Of a stretch of DNA of 64,000 nucleotides, positions 32,146 through 45,008 are shown piece by piece. Numbering within the stretch: the first letter of the stretch is position 1; every line of letters begins with the position of its first letter. The DNA lies in assembly GCA_038363925.1 (NCBI GenBank), contig JAQQWL010000005.1, positions 3,782,001 to 3,846,000 of the forward strand. Direction: 5' to 3'. The position numbers and the translations under genes were made by a program. The notes under the pieces are model-generated. The model searched no databases. It had not been told where the DNA came from and was given only the letters and a program-made list of their open reading frames with translations. The stretch is from Apiospora phragmitis (lineage: Eukaryota; Ascomycota; Sordariomycetes; Amphisphaeriales; Apiosporaceae).

Positions 32146-32905
32146 ACTATAGTTTATTATTAAGTTAATTATATTATTAAATTAATTACTTTTTTGTATT
32201 TTATTACTTTTATATAAAATAATTTAACCTTAACGCTTTAAATTAATTAAGATTACTCTTTATTTAATTCGTTATTTAATTTTATATTCTTTTTATATAT
32301 TTATATATTATAACTTATTTTATTATAAATATTATAGCGCCTTTTATTAGTCACTCTTTATTTTAATAAACCCTTTATTTTATCTTTATTAATTATTAAA
32401 CGCTTTTTTTTAAGCTTCTCGTTTTATAACTCTTAAAATTTTTATATAATAAGGGCTTTTTTAAATTAAACGCGCGATTTTTTCATTCTTTAACGTTTAA
32501 AAAGTATTAAATAAATTTTTTATAAAGGTTATTTTATATATTATTATATATATACCTTTTATTATTTAATTAATAATATTTATAATTAATATCGAGGAGT
32601 GTTTTTTTAATAAAAATAAAATATTTAATGATATATTAAAGATTAAATAAAATTTAAAGGCTATAAGTATTAGTTATTCTTAAGTATAAAAGGTTAAATA
32701 TAAGCGTTTAAAAACGTATATTTAATTTATTAATTATTTTATTTAAGTAATAAAGTATTAAACTAAATGTATTCTATTTAAATATAATATTTGTTTATAA
32801 CTATAATAGAATACGCGGTTTTAAAAGTAATAAAGAATTTTAACTTTATAATATAATTTATTCACGCTTTAATAAATAACTCGATTTCTGTTAAAATAAA
32901 CACGT
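32140..32905 (-). mobile_element. second Fot1/pogo family (family 2), copy 1, interrupted
   Basis: This piece aligns with 36,720-37,460, 48,100-48,800 and the reverse complement of 50,700-51,560. Its 3' part resumes at about 34,880-34,932 and again at 35,616-35,850. Between these pieces sit the right arm of the inverted pogo pair, a 130-bp mini-LTR and a 683-bp solo LTR. The original family-2 element was therefore split at least twice by later insertions. Confidence 0.65.
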
Positions 32906-32929
32906 TTTAATAACGAATAGAATATTATA

Positions 32930-34735
32930 ACGTACCTTATAAATAAGTTAAACACTTCTTAAAACCTAATATAATTAAGTATAAATTAATTCTATTATAA
33001 TATATTCAATATTTTAAAATTAATCGGAATCTTTATCTTTAAATATTTCTATATTATTTTAATAAGTACGAGTATTATACCCGGGCTCTCCGTAGATTTT
33101 ATAGCGTTATAAGCGCGTCTTAAACGTTTTCGTATAATTACTCTTTTAACGCGATTCGTTTTATAACTATTTATTAACGTTTTTTATAAAACTATAAGTT
33201 TTTTTTAATTTATATACGAAATAATTTTCTATTTTATAGCCGGTTTTTTTTCGTACAGCGGCGCCGGCTAAGTATTTAATTCGCCTCTCTTAATACGGTT
33301 ACCTTACCTTTTAATAAAGCGAGCCGGTATATAATTTACGTTATATTTTTAATAATTTAATTAAGCTTAATTAAAATTAAATATTAAAGAGTTATTTTAA
33401 TATCGTGCGATTCGATTTTTAACGTACTCGGTTTAAAATTAAGCTTTAACTAAGTTATTTAAAGTTTTTAATTCTTAAGGTATAAATAGGCCGAAAGAGG
33501 TCGCCGGAAGCGTCGGCGTACATAGCTTTATATTTAATTACGAAATAATATATTCCGGGCCGTACGGTATAAGTCCTGCCCCTCGGAAACCTCCCTGGAT
33601 ATTTAAAACGGTGAAAGTCGCCTGGAACGCATCCGAAGAACGCTGGTAAGAAGTCCTCCTTTAAGATATGGGTGAGATGCGCCCGTATAAGACCCTTAAT
33701 TTCTTTCCCGTACAACCTTTTCAACGTACGAAAACAGCCGATATTAAAAGGTTAGAGCTTATGCGACAAATAGGAAAAGCATATAAAGTATAATAATGGA
33801 GTTCTTTTTATAATAAAGCTCGAAAGCTATCGAGTAGTAGCTCTTATAGCCGTTAAGGACTAATAAACGATAAATACTTTTTATATAAGACTTCGTATAT
33901 TTATCGAAGTATTAAATTTAATCCTCGCTTTTCTCGTTTATAGTTTAGCCGTTTTTAATAATTACGATTACTTAATCCTTTAGTAATAAATTATTTTTAT
34001 ATTAAAAAAAGAGGTACGTATTCCCTGTAAATATAATATATAAAAAGATAGCGTAACCGTATAATCCGACGCCCTAGATAATTATAACCTATTCCTAGTT
34101 CCTTTATTAAACTACCCTAGGCTTCCCGTATCGATCGGAGGTTTATAACGACTATTTCGAACGAGATTTAACTTATAAAAAAGCCGGTCTTATTAAAGTT
34201 ATAAATATTCTCTTTTTAAATCTTATATTTATTAATTATATTCTATATAAGGGTAAATTATATACGATACGCGTCGGAATGTTTATAAAGGACTTTTTAA
34301 TAATTAATTCTTCGATTAAAACGCGTCCGGAGGTCTAATTATCGTTATACGAAATTCGAAGCTTAATTAACGCCGACGCGTCCCGCGTCCCGTTAACGGA
34401 GTAATCGATTCGCTATATCTTTTATACCGCTAAACTAAGGAGGAAACGATCGCGAATTTAAATTAATTATATATCTTATAATCGCCCCTTTTTTAGATCC
34501 GTTAATTTCTAAGATTTCGTAGAGATTTCGCGTTTTATAGAGAGATTAAGCCATTAATTACAGAGGGTTATATAAAGGACTTTATATATTAAAGCTACAC
34601 GCTAGAGACTTAATTTTAAGTTATTTTAAAGCGCTTAAAAAGCTAGAAGTATTTGCTTCTCTTCTTAAGTACCGATAATATTATATTATAATAGAAATTA
34701 AATATAAAGGTTATTTAAATAAAATATAGCGAAAG
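32930..34735 (-). mobile_element. Fot1/pogo-like DNA transposon, right arm of the inverted pair
   Basis: This copy is inverted relative to 30,300-32,065 and less damaged. On the minus strand 33,455-33,724 is still open: it begins K-R-L-Y-G-K-E-I-K-G-L-I-R-A-H and K-E-D-F-L-P-A-F, which matches the region after the DDE core in pogo/Fot1 transposases. It then drifts out of frame; the neighbouring frame continues with G-G-F-R-G-A-G-L. The two copies lie tail to tail with about 0.9 kb between them, so the pair could fold into a long hairpin. The inner end near 32,945 resembles the empty site of the mini-LTR at 34,739. Confidence 0.75.
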
Positions 34736-34738
34736 TGT

Positions 34739-34868
34739 TGTTACGATCGGCGGGTTAGTCCCCCGCGGGGTAGCACTTAAGGCGTAGAATTGGACAGAAA
34801 TGACCCGAAGAGTCATTTCCGAAGCTTTTGCTTTGTGGCGCAGTGGTTAGTCCACACACACTGTAACA
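34739..34868. mobile_element. 130-bp mini solo-LTR-like insertion, not RIPed, perfect 5-bp target duplication
   Basis: The element starts TGTTAC and ends GTAACA (TG..CA with 6-bp inverted ends) and is flanked on both sides by AGTGT. The related pogo sequence near 32,935-32,965 (minus strand) reads through the site without the insert. Its base composition is normal, unlike the RIPed DNA around it. It contains TGGCGCAGTGG at about 34,834-34,844, a good RNA polymerase III A box, but no B box. The features fit a solo LTR of a very small (TRIM-like) retroelement; a tRNA-derived short element is the alternative. Confidence 0.75.
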
Positions 34869-34932
34869 AGTGTTTAATTTATAAGGTACCTTATTTAAAA
34901 ACTAAAATAAATAAAAAAAGTAAAGAGGTATA

Positions 34933-35615
34933 TATATATAATAAATATTATCCAGGTTTAAAAAAACCTAGTTAAATATACTTAGGTTTATATTAATAAT
35001 ACGAGAGAGTATTTAAACGTGCGATAAAAGAGACGCCTTATTAATATAATAGGTAATAGTATTTTAAATCGTAAAGTAATAATAAAGGTGGTTAAGTAAA
35101 GGTATTTATATAATAGAGTCATTAAGGCTACTTACTTTACTAATGGGTTAAATTAATATTTAAACTAATTACTAAAATAGAGAGTGTTTATATAAAATAT
35201 ATAGGGAATGTCCGTCGTTATATATCCCGTTTCTCCTTTACTAATTCCATAGATCTAGCGGATCTGCCCAGATCCCTTAGATCCTTCTTTGTCCTAGATC
35301 TACGGATCTCTCCCAGATCTCTAGATCCATCACGTGACCTGAGTTGGTCATCCATTTCTGGCTGTTTAGTTCTAGCCATCTAGACCTGGCTATCTAGTTC
35401 GTACTAGTCGCCTGGTACTGTTGTAGTTGTTCTGTCCTATGTTCTTTCCCTAATGACCGTCATCGTGTTCCTAGCGAGTGGGTCCGTCATCGTTGGTAGG
35501 TCGTAAGCGTTAACTGAGTGGAGCTGGTTTATGCTGGGTCTCGTACATGTTCCGGGGCATTATAAAGCCGTGCTAGAAGTGGGTTTAGGTCGCATGGTTA
35601 AGCTAGGTTATTATA
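34933..35615. mobile_element. solo gypsy LTR, 683 bp
   Basis: The sequence aligns with both LTRs of the gypsy element at 37,921-45,694, including a shared TTTATATTAATAATACGAG string. The flanks GTATA (34,928-34,932) and GTATG (35,616-35,620) are the target duplication, one copy changed by mutation. It sits inside a family-2 pogo copy. Its first half is RIPed, while about 35,230-35,615 has nearly normal composition. Confidence 0.75.
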
Positions 35616-36170
35616 GTATGTTAAGCGTAATAATGTCGTATTATAATATTCCTCGAATTTAATCGAAATATAGCTTTTTTAACCGTTTAAAATTAAAAAC
35701 TAATAAAGTCTTTTTATTTACGCTTTAATATATTTATTAAAGTATTAAATTTAATTTAAACTCGTTTTATTATTAGTTTAATTATTAAAAGATAATTTAA
35801 TTACTTAATCGCTTAATATAAGTTTAGCTTAAAAATGCCTTTATTATTAAAGAATTATAAAAAATATAGAATAAAAAAGTAAAAGGGAAGCCTGTAATAA
35901 TTTATAAAGGTAAAAATAAAAGTTTATTAAAATAAAAGGCGACTAATAAAAGGCGCTATAATATTTACGGCGAGATAAGTTATAATACGTAAATATATTA
36001 AAAAGATATAAAATTAAATAACGAGTTATATAAAGAGAAATTTTAATTAATTTAAAGTATTAAAATTAAGTTAAATTATATAAAAAAAATTTAAAAATTT
36101 AATCGACTTAATATTATGTTTTATATAATAATAAACTATATTATATAAAATTAATAATATTAAATTAGTT
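35616..36170. mobile_element. rearranged family-2 pogo fragments
   Basis: The part 35,616-35,850 continues the family-2 copy that the solo LTR split (compare 37,520-37,690). From about 35,860 the sequence is the opposite end of the same family in inverted orientation (compare 51,290-51,590) and ends near an AATAATAAACTA terminal sequence. It is a chimera of two copies. Confidence 0.55.
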
Positions 36171-36330
36171 ATTTTAATAATAAATTAAAATTACTTATAA
36201 ATAAAATAAGGTTAATTTAAACTAAGTTTTATATAAATAACTTTTAATATCTTTTATTATTAAAGTATGTTATTATATATAGATTTTAATATATTAATAA
36301 AAGTTTTATTAATAAATTAATTATAATTAA

Positions 36331-36660
36331 TATTAACGTGATTTATTATTATTTCGCCCGTATTATTATTTCGTTTACTTTTATTACTTTTTAATGCTTT
36401 TAAATTTTAACGCGTAATAACTTTATAATTATAATGTTTAATACTTTTTAAAAAGATCGTATTAATTAAATTCCTAGTAATAGAAGAAGCGCGGTTAAAA
36501 TATATGACGTTTTAAGATTTATTTTATATAATCGATTACGCGATACCGTACTTTAATATAAATACCGATATTTATAATTTAAATTAAACGAAATTAAAAA
36601 AGAGGTGCTTTATAATTATATAATCGATTTAAATATTAAAGGAATACGTTTAAATATAAT
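36331..36660 (+). mobile_element. deleted family-2 pogo fragment
   Basis: This short piece begins near an AACGTGATTTATTATTA terminal sequence and matches the 5' part of the complete copy at 49,964 (for example the A-rich string before GAGGTGCTTTATAATTATAT). It ends directly at the terminal repeat of the next copy. Confidence 0.5.
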
Positions 36661-37920
36661 TAACGTGGTTTATTACTAAGTTAATTATATTATTAAGTCG
36701 GCCACTTTTTTATATTTTACCACTATTATATAAATTAATTTAACCTTAATATTTTAAATTAATTAAAATTACTCTCTATTTAATTCGTTATTTAATTTAA
36801 TATCCTTTTTATATATTCGCGTATTTTAACTTATTTCGCCGTAAATACTATAGCGCCTTCTACTAGTCGCCCTCCGTTTCGACGAACCTCTCCTTCCGTA
36901 TTTATTAGTCGCTAAACGCTTCTTTTTTACCTTCCCATCTTATAGCTTTTAAGATTCTTATATAATAAGGGCTCTTCTAAGCTAAACGCGCGATTTTTTA
37001 ACTTTTTAACGTTTAAAAAGTATTATATTCACTTTTTATAAAATATATATTTAATCCTTTATAAGGGTTATTTTATATATTATTATATATATATTTTCCG
37101 TTATTTAATTTATAATATTTAAAATTAATATTAAGGAGTTTTTTTTAATAAATAAAAACTTTATTTTTAATAAAAATAAAGTGTTTAATTATTTATTAAA
37201 GGTTAAATAACGTTTAAAAATTAAAAGTATTAGCCGTCTTTAAACGCGACGAGTTAAGTATAAATATTTAAAAACGTATATTTAATTTATTAATTATTTC
37301 GTTTAAGTAGTAAACTATTAAGCTAAATATATTAAATCTAGATTAAATATTATTTTCTATAAAGATAATAAAATACGCGGCCTTAAAAATAATAAAGAGT
37401 TTTAATTTTATAATATACTTTATTAACGCTTTAATAAATAGCACGATTATATTTAAAGGTTAAAATAAATAAATAAAAGTAAAGAAGTATATTAAATGTA
37501 GTAATACCGTTATTTTTATAATATTCTTTAAATTCGGCCGAAATATAGCTTTCGTAACCGTTTAAAATTTAAAAGTAATAAAAGCCTTTTATGTGCGTTT
37601 TAATATACTTATTAAAATACCGAATCTAGTTTAAGCTCGTTTCGTTATTAGTTTAGTCGTTAGAAGTCGGTTTAATTATTTAATCGCTTAATAGGTTATA
37701 TTCGCAAGACTAGTTTACGAAGTAATCTTAGTTTTAATCGATTAAGAACGGCGGAATATATTAGCTTTACGAATTAATTTATTTAATAACCGTTAATTAT
37801 TTCTAATTATTAAACTAGACTCATTTCGCTTTTTTATAACGATCGGCGCGTATTATAACGAGTATTAACCCGAATTCACTTATTATAAAGCTAGTTTTAT
37901 TAAAATTCTATATATCTTCG

Positions 37921-38605
37921 TGTAACGAACGCTATCTAGGTTCTAAAAGAAACCTAGTAAGACGTACTGGGGTTTATATTAATAATACGAGAGAGTATCC
38001 GAACATGTAATAGAAGTCGCTTTTATCGCTATAATAGGTAATAGTTTATAAGAATAAAAGTAATTAAAATACGCGAGTTTAAAGGTGTTTATAATAGTTT
38101 CGTTAAAGTTATTTATTTTATTAATAAGTTAAGATTAATATTTAAATTAATTATTAAAATAAAAAGTATTTATATAAAATATATAAAGAATATCTGTCGT
38201 TATATATCTAATCTCTTCCTTTATTAATCCGTTAAAGCGTTTATTAGCTTACGATAATCCCGTTATTAGCTTATAATAATCTATCCCTTAAATCACGGTA
38301 ATCTATTTTAGCGGCTTACTTAGGGGCGCCGTGATCTCGTTGCTCCTAGCTTACTCGTTAAAGTAGTGATCTAGTCGCTCCTCGTCCCGTAGCTCCTTCT
38401 TAGTTATTTTTCCGGGTCGGGTCTATTTTTTCGCTATTTAAAATATCTTCGTAATTATATTCGCGCGTTTTTATAATATAGGAAAGTTTATATTAATATA
38501 GTTAATAGTATGGTTAATAATTATAATATTATAGCTTAATCGGGGTATAATAATTCCGTTCTGACGAGTAAATTTTTGGCCGCATAATTAGGTTGGGTTA
38601 TAATA
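37921..38605. repeat. left (3') LTR of the gypsy element
   Basis: It begins TGTAACGAACG and ends at TATAATA, aligned with the TGTAACA end of the right LTR. Heavy C-to-T and G-to-A changes are seen relative to the right copy. Confidence 0.85.
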
Positions 38606-38749
38606 CTATCCTCCTTTTTCTAACCGCTTTATTTTTAAAATATTAATTTTATAAGTATCCTAATTACTTATATTATTAAGTTATAGTAGGTTTTTTTTTA
38701 TTTTTTTATTATAATATTTATTTATTATAACTAGTTATATTGAAAAATC

Positions 38750-39200
38750 TCGGTCTAAAAAAACTATCGCGCGTTTAGCTTTTACCGCTAATATGGAATC
38801 TACGGGTAACTTAATTAGTATACCTTGTACTCGTTATTTTCGCTAGAACCTAGCTTGTTATATAAGCGAGAAGTTGTTTCGTTATTCGAAGTATATTTAG
38901 GTTAGCCGTTTTTATAATAATACCTTTATTACGTCGGCTTTAACGAAGCTAGCTATTTAATAAAAAAAGCTAGAGGCGGAAAAGTTAGATATAAAGGAGA
39001 CCTTATTCCTTTTATAAACGTAATTATCTACCGCTTTAGGTTGTTTAACCCGTTTTTATTATATAAAGAAGGTCGTAATAAAAAAACGTTCGAAGGCGTT
39101 TCGTTAAAAAATATAAAAGCTAAATAAAAAAATAGTATTTCTTTTTTAATTATTAATTAAAAAACTTCGTTTTTAATAACCTATATTTTTTAAGTATTTC
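38750..39200 (+). pseudogene. antisense accessory ORF remnant between pol and the 3' LTR of the gypsy element
   Basis: On the strand opposite to pol, the plus strand reads a broken protein with R-Y-F-R..N-L-A-C-Y-I-S-E-K and later K-K-L-E-A-E-K-L-D. This looks like a small Cys-rich cluster followed by a charged coiled coil. The same arrangement, antisense to pol and downstream of it, is seen at about 51,990-52,330 and (inverted) at about 46,980-47,216 and 56,250-56,700. Such ORFs occur in fungal gypsy elements, but their role is unknown to me. Confidence 0.55.
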
Positions 39201-42200
39201 TAAAAATATTAATTAGTCGTTTTTTTAATTTAATAGGTTTCCTTAAGCCTAAGCTGTTAGTCCTCGCGGGAAAACTCTTTTTTAAACTTTTGGAGTTTCT
39301 CCGCAGCGTTCGCTAAATGTTTCTTAAACTTTTAGGTATTATTTTCTAACGGGTAGCCTTTTTATTAAATGAAGTATTAAAAGCTCTATTTTTTTTTATT
39401 AATAATTCCGTCGACTTCGTATTCGTATTAATTTATTTCGACTTTTAATTATATATCGATTAGGGTTTCTTCGGCCGCTGGTTCGAGTAATAAAATATAA
39501 AATATAGGGTATACTCGTATTATTTTAAGTAATAATAATCGGTAATTAGTTTTTAAAATAACTTTTACGATTTTAAATGGTCCTATTCTTTTAAAATCTA
39601 ATTTATCGCTTAGTCGTTTTATTTTAATATTTTGTTATAAGAGGTAAACTTTTTTTCTTTTTTTAAAGGTTGGTCCTTTTAACCTTATTTAGTCGGCGTA
39701 TCCCTTTATTTGTTATTAAAGGAAGGTAAGGTTTTATTATAGCGTAATTTAGAGTTTTTTTAGTTTCTCGACTTAAATGGTCGCGATTAATACTAGCTCC
39801 CCTTCTTTTAGTTTTTTAGTAATTTTTAAATTATATTTATAATTTATTCGAAATAGTAATATACGTATAATTTCGTTATCCGCGTTATTATAAACGAATT
39901 AAGTTATTAATAATAATTATATTTAATTATTTTATTTGTAATTAATATAATAATATAAATACTATTTTAAAGTTTAGTTTATCCGCTCGATTTATTTATC
40001 CGTTTAAAAGTGGTAAGCCGTAAATAGTTTATATTTAACTCTAAATTATGCTATACGTAATTTTTAGAATTTAGCGGTAAATAGTTTATCTTTATCGGAG
40101 ATAATTATTTCGAATAATCCGTACTGGTTAACGATTATTCGGAAGAACGTATACGCTAGGTCGTTAGTATCGCTAGATTCTTTATATAGTAGGAAGTAGG
40201 TGTACTTCGTAAGTTTATCCGTGATAATTAGGATGCTATCGTAATCGACCTTGGTTAGGGGTTTTTTTGATAGGGGTAGCTTGATAATGAAGTTAAGTGC
40301 GATGGTTTTCTATACTTTATCTAGCGGTAAGATCGGCTGTAATTCTCCGTATAGTCGGTATCGGGCGGCTTTGGCTTTGTTGTAGAGGTTGTATTTGCCG
40401 ATCACTTTAGTTACGATTATTTTGAAGTTTTTATAATCGAATTACTTAGTAATCCTTTTCCAGGTTTTAAATATCCTTTAATGTCCGTGTACAAGGTGCT
40501 TATAGAATTCTTTAATAAAGTCCTCGCGATATTACTCGGGGATATGAATCTTGTTTCGGTAGAAAGCGAGACCGTCGCGGTTTTCGAGGTGATCCCTAAG
40601 ATAGTTTACGGGGTTGGGGGTTTGGTTAAATTACCGAAACTTAATAACTTATTCGTTATTATGCTAGATATGGTTCGTAACATTTAGTTGTTTTAAGGGT
40701 ACGAGGTTGCCGTTTTGGTTGTAGGCGAGAATTGTTCGCGTTTCGGGCGGAACCTCTTCTTAGTGGTCCGGTCGTCGGTTTAGCGTATCGACGCGACTAT
40801 TCTCGCTACCATTCTAATAAATAATGGTAAGGTTAAATCTTAAAAGGAATTCAGACCATCGTACTTATTATTTATTCAGCTCTTTAATAATAATAAACGT
40901 TATAAGGTTTTTATAATTAGTATAGACTTTAATTAGCTTTATTATTTTATTAAAATAATATCTTTATTTTTTATAAGTTTTAATAATAATTATTAGTTTT
41001 TTATTATAGATTTAATAGTTAAGCTCTAGTTTATTAAGTTTTTTTAAAAAGAATACAATAAGGTGCGACTTTTTATTATCGTTTCGTTAGTTTAATTATC
41101 TTCCGATCGCATAGTTTAATACATCGGTTTCGACTTTAAAGGGTTTAAACGGATTTATTACGCGAAATACTAGTTCGTTAAAGATTCGTTCTTTAATATT
41201 ATAGAAGGCCTTATCTTCCTTTTCTATCTATTAGAATAGTTCGTTTTTTTTTATTAAGTTCGTTAGGGGTATCGCTATCCTGCTAAATCCAGGGATAAAA
41301 ATCCGGTAATAATTAACTAATCCTAAGAAGGATCTAACTTCTATAACGCTTATAAGCGTAGGCTACTCCTTAACTATTAAAATTTTTAAAGGTTCTATTC
41401 AAATTTCGCCTAGGGATATTACGTATCTTACAAAAGTAACGGATCGTTAATAGAATTCGCTTTTTTTTTAAATTAACCAGTAGGTTAACGTCTTATAACT
41501 TCTAAAGTATTAATTTTATATATTTTCGGTATTATTCGTTATTCTTGAAATAAATAAGGGTATCGTTAAGGTATATTATAACGAATTTATCGAAGTATTT
41601 TTATAAAATATAATTAATTATAAACTAAAAATTAATTAATATGTTAATTAAGTTAAACGGCATAGCTTAATATTCGAAATAGCCGTACTTAGTTCGGAAC
41701 GCGGTTTTTTATTTTTCTCTTTTTTTAATTTAAATTAAGTTATATATATTAAGGAGGTCGAGTATTATAAAGATTTTAACGTGTAATAGTTTATTCCGTA
41801 AATCGCTGATTAAAAGTAAAAGGTACCGGTTTTTAATAATAATTTCGTTAAGCTTTTAATAATTGATATATATACGCTATTTAGGTTTCCCGTCCTTACT
41901 CTTTTTTAGGACGAAAAGGATAGGGAAGCCTACTAGTGATATAAATAATTAAATAATTCTTTTCTCGAGATTTTCCGTGATATATTTCTTTAAGGCTTAT
42001 TTATATTCCTAATTAAGTTTATATATAAGTATAAATAAGGGTTCCTTTTTATTTTTAAAAAGTATTTTATAATCTTATTATATATAAAGCGGTAAGCCTA
42101 TTTTTAGTTTCTTATTAAAAAGTGCTTCGAATTATCGGTACTCTTTTAATATAGTCGTTATAACGTTCGGCTTAGGCTTTTTAGTAATAATATATACCTT

Positions 42201-45008
42201 AAAGATTTTAAGTTTATTAGGGGGGCGTTTTTTAAACCGCTATTTATTAATTAAACCTTTTCTTAATATATCTTATTAAAGTTGGCCTATTTTTTAGTTA
42301 ATTTTAAGATTGTTTACCCGTAACTAGGGTATCTTTAAAATTATATCGTATCCTGCGACGTCCGTAATATTACATATGATTCGTTTATAGCGTCTTCCGA
42401 TATTAATTAGAAGGTTCGCGACTTCTTTTTATACTTCTTTATCGTTATAGGTTATAAATCCTTTATCGACGGTTTTAAATCGGTATAAAGCGTTTTTTTC
42501 TTATTATTCGAATTTAAGGTAATTAATAATTCGTAGTAAAATATAGTTTCTTTACGCTCTGCTATCGAGTAGCGCTTTAATATAAACTCTTTTTACGCCT
42601 AATATTAATATAATATATTTATAAATAGCTCGATTATCCGTTATTTAGTATAAGGACCTATTTTGGTCCGCTTATTATCGTTTTTTTTTATAATAGGCGG
42701 TATTTATTTCTTAAACGCTGCGTTTATAGGTTATTAATAATATCTTACGATCGATCTTTATATCGTCGCCGTTATTCCTTTCGTTCTTTATAAAGTACCT
42801 TTTAGTATATTAATAGAGGTATTTTTATACTCCTCCTTACGTAAAGTGCTATTTTTAATATTTAAGATTCGGGTTTTTCTAATAATTCGAAAGTTTATTA
42901 AGTTCGCGGTAATTTATAAGCGTTTTATAAGTTTTTTAATATAATAAAGGGGTTCTTTTATTAAGTATATACCTATACGTTTTAAAAGTATTAGGTACTT
43001 TTTTTAAACGTTTATAAGCTCGCGATTTTTTTTAGGTATATTTAAGGTATTAGTTTTCGAAGTACTCCTTTTAATTTCGTCTTTTTAGGTAATATTGTTA
43101 TAGCTACCGTGGGTCTTTTTATATTAGTAAGTACGCGCGTCGTTCGTTCGGGATCGACGTTCGAATTTTTTCGATAATATAATCCGGGTGTGGTTACGTA
43201 ATAGGTCGCTTACCAATCCTTCGGGGAAACTATTCGTATTCGAGTTTCTCCGCGAAGTATTCCGTGTAAACGTTGTATATATACGAAATTTATAAAAGCG
43301 TGAAGTATTTTTCGTATATAGGGGAGATTCGTAAGTTATTTTTTATTACGTAATTACCGTAAATTCTTTAATTAAAACCGGCCGTAATAAATACTTAGCG
43401 TAGGTATTTCGAGTCGGGGTAAGGAATATTAAGGATAATTAATTACCCGTCGGTCTTAAGGTTTTTAAATTTAGCGATCTCGTTTACTAGCTCGTTTATT
43501 AGTATATTTATTAGACGTTCGTGGTTTATTAATTACTTTAATTAGCTTATAGTGTTATTTATCGAATTACTATTTTTGTTATAAAAGAGGGGTTATTCCT
43601 TTCGTATTATTGTAACGCTTCGGTTATAATCCTCCTTACCCTCCAGGGCTTTAGGGAATTATCCGGTACTTTCCTTATTTACTAAATAAAAGGTACACCT
43701 ATTATCGTAGCAGGCTATTTAAAATAAGCTGCCGTATTTAATAGTAACGCTATTATTTTTAATAGCTACGTTAGGGGTGGCCTTTACTTTAATAGCGTTA
43801 ACATGTCGTCCCTTTAGGACTCGTTAGAAGTCCTTTTTTAATGCTCGATATTTTCGAGCGTAATATCCTAGTTTCTAATAGTTATAATAGGTGCTACGTA
43901 GCTTCTTATCCTACTTATTATGTTTAATAGCGTCGAGGTTTATAGGTCCACTATAATAGCTATACGCCGTAATATTTTTAGGCGGTATATAGTTATATTA
44001 ACGTGATTGCCCCGTATTAGCTTAAGTTCGATTAGTTTACCGCTAAGGTCCGCCTTATTTTTTACGGCGTCGCTTATATATACGGGTATCGATTTTAATA
44101 ATAAATTCTATATATAAAAAGAAGTTATTAGGGGCGTTAAGCCGGCTAAGTTTATTCTTAACGTTATCCTTTAATCCTTAATAGTATATTATAATTTTCG
44201 TAACTTCGGTATAGTTTAATCGGGTTATAATACGCCGGAACTCGGTTATATAAGAGGCGGCTAATCCTTTTTATTTAAAGGTCTCAAGTTCCTTTTCCGC
44301 CTATCGCTTTTCGTCGGGGTCCTAAAAAAGTGACTTAAAGGCCTGTTTGAAGCCGTCGTAGCTTTCGAAAATATGTTATGCCTCCGTGCGGCATAGCTTA
44401 ACTTGCCAGTCGTTTTCTACGAGTTCGTCTAAGTAAGGTTCGAACTAAGCGAGTGCCTTACCTTTGAAAAACGAGGCGGCGTGGATAACTCGCTGGGTAG
44501 CGTTTTAGAACGTTTTTTATAAAACTGTTAATAAGCTTTAATTTAAATAAAGAAACCTCGGAAGTTTTTACTTATCCCGTTAAAAAGGGTTAGCGTATTA
44601 ATTCTTATACCCTTTTTTAATATAATAAAGGTTTAAATAATATTAATAACTATACGAAAAAAACGCACCTTTTCGCGTAACTTATTAATATTATAAAGTA
44701 TTTATTTTAAGGTACCCTTAGTTAAGAGCTCGTTACGCTCTTTTTTAAGTTTAACGTAATAATATTAATAATTAACGCTTTTTTATTCGAGTTTTTTAAT
44801 TTATTTAGCTAGCGCTTATTATATAGGTTCGTTATTATTATCGTTACTATTAATATCTATAACAGGGTTTCGTTAAAAGGTGCTAAAAGTGGCGATAAAA
44901 GTCTTTCCTTATCGGACGGTATTACTAAGGCTAAGTATAGACATAGTTCTTATAGTACTATTACTTAAAGGTTTAAGTAATAACTCGTAAAAATAAAAGT
45001 AATTAAAA

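Noticed and set aside
33455..33724. 89-codon open frame in the AT-rich block as a free-standing gene
   Set aside because: It is the remnant of a pogo/Fot1 transposase (K-E-D-F-L-P-A-F) inside the right arm of the inverted pair, with a frameshift in the middle.
40481..40687. 68-codon open frame in the complete gypsy element
   Set aside because: It lies antisense to pol and is a chance opening in a less mutated stretch.
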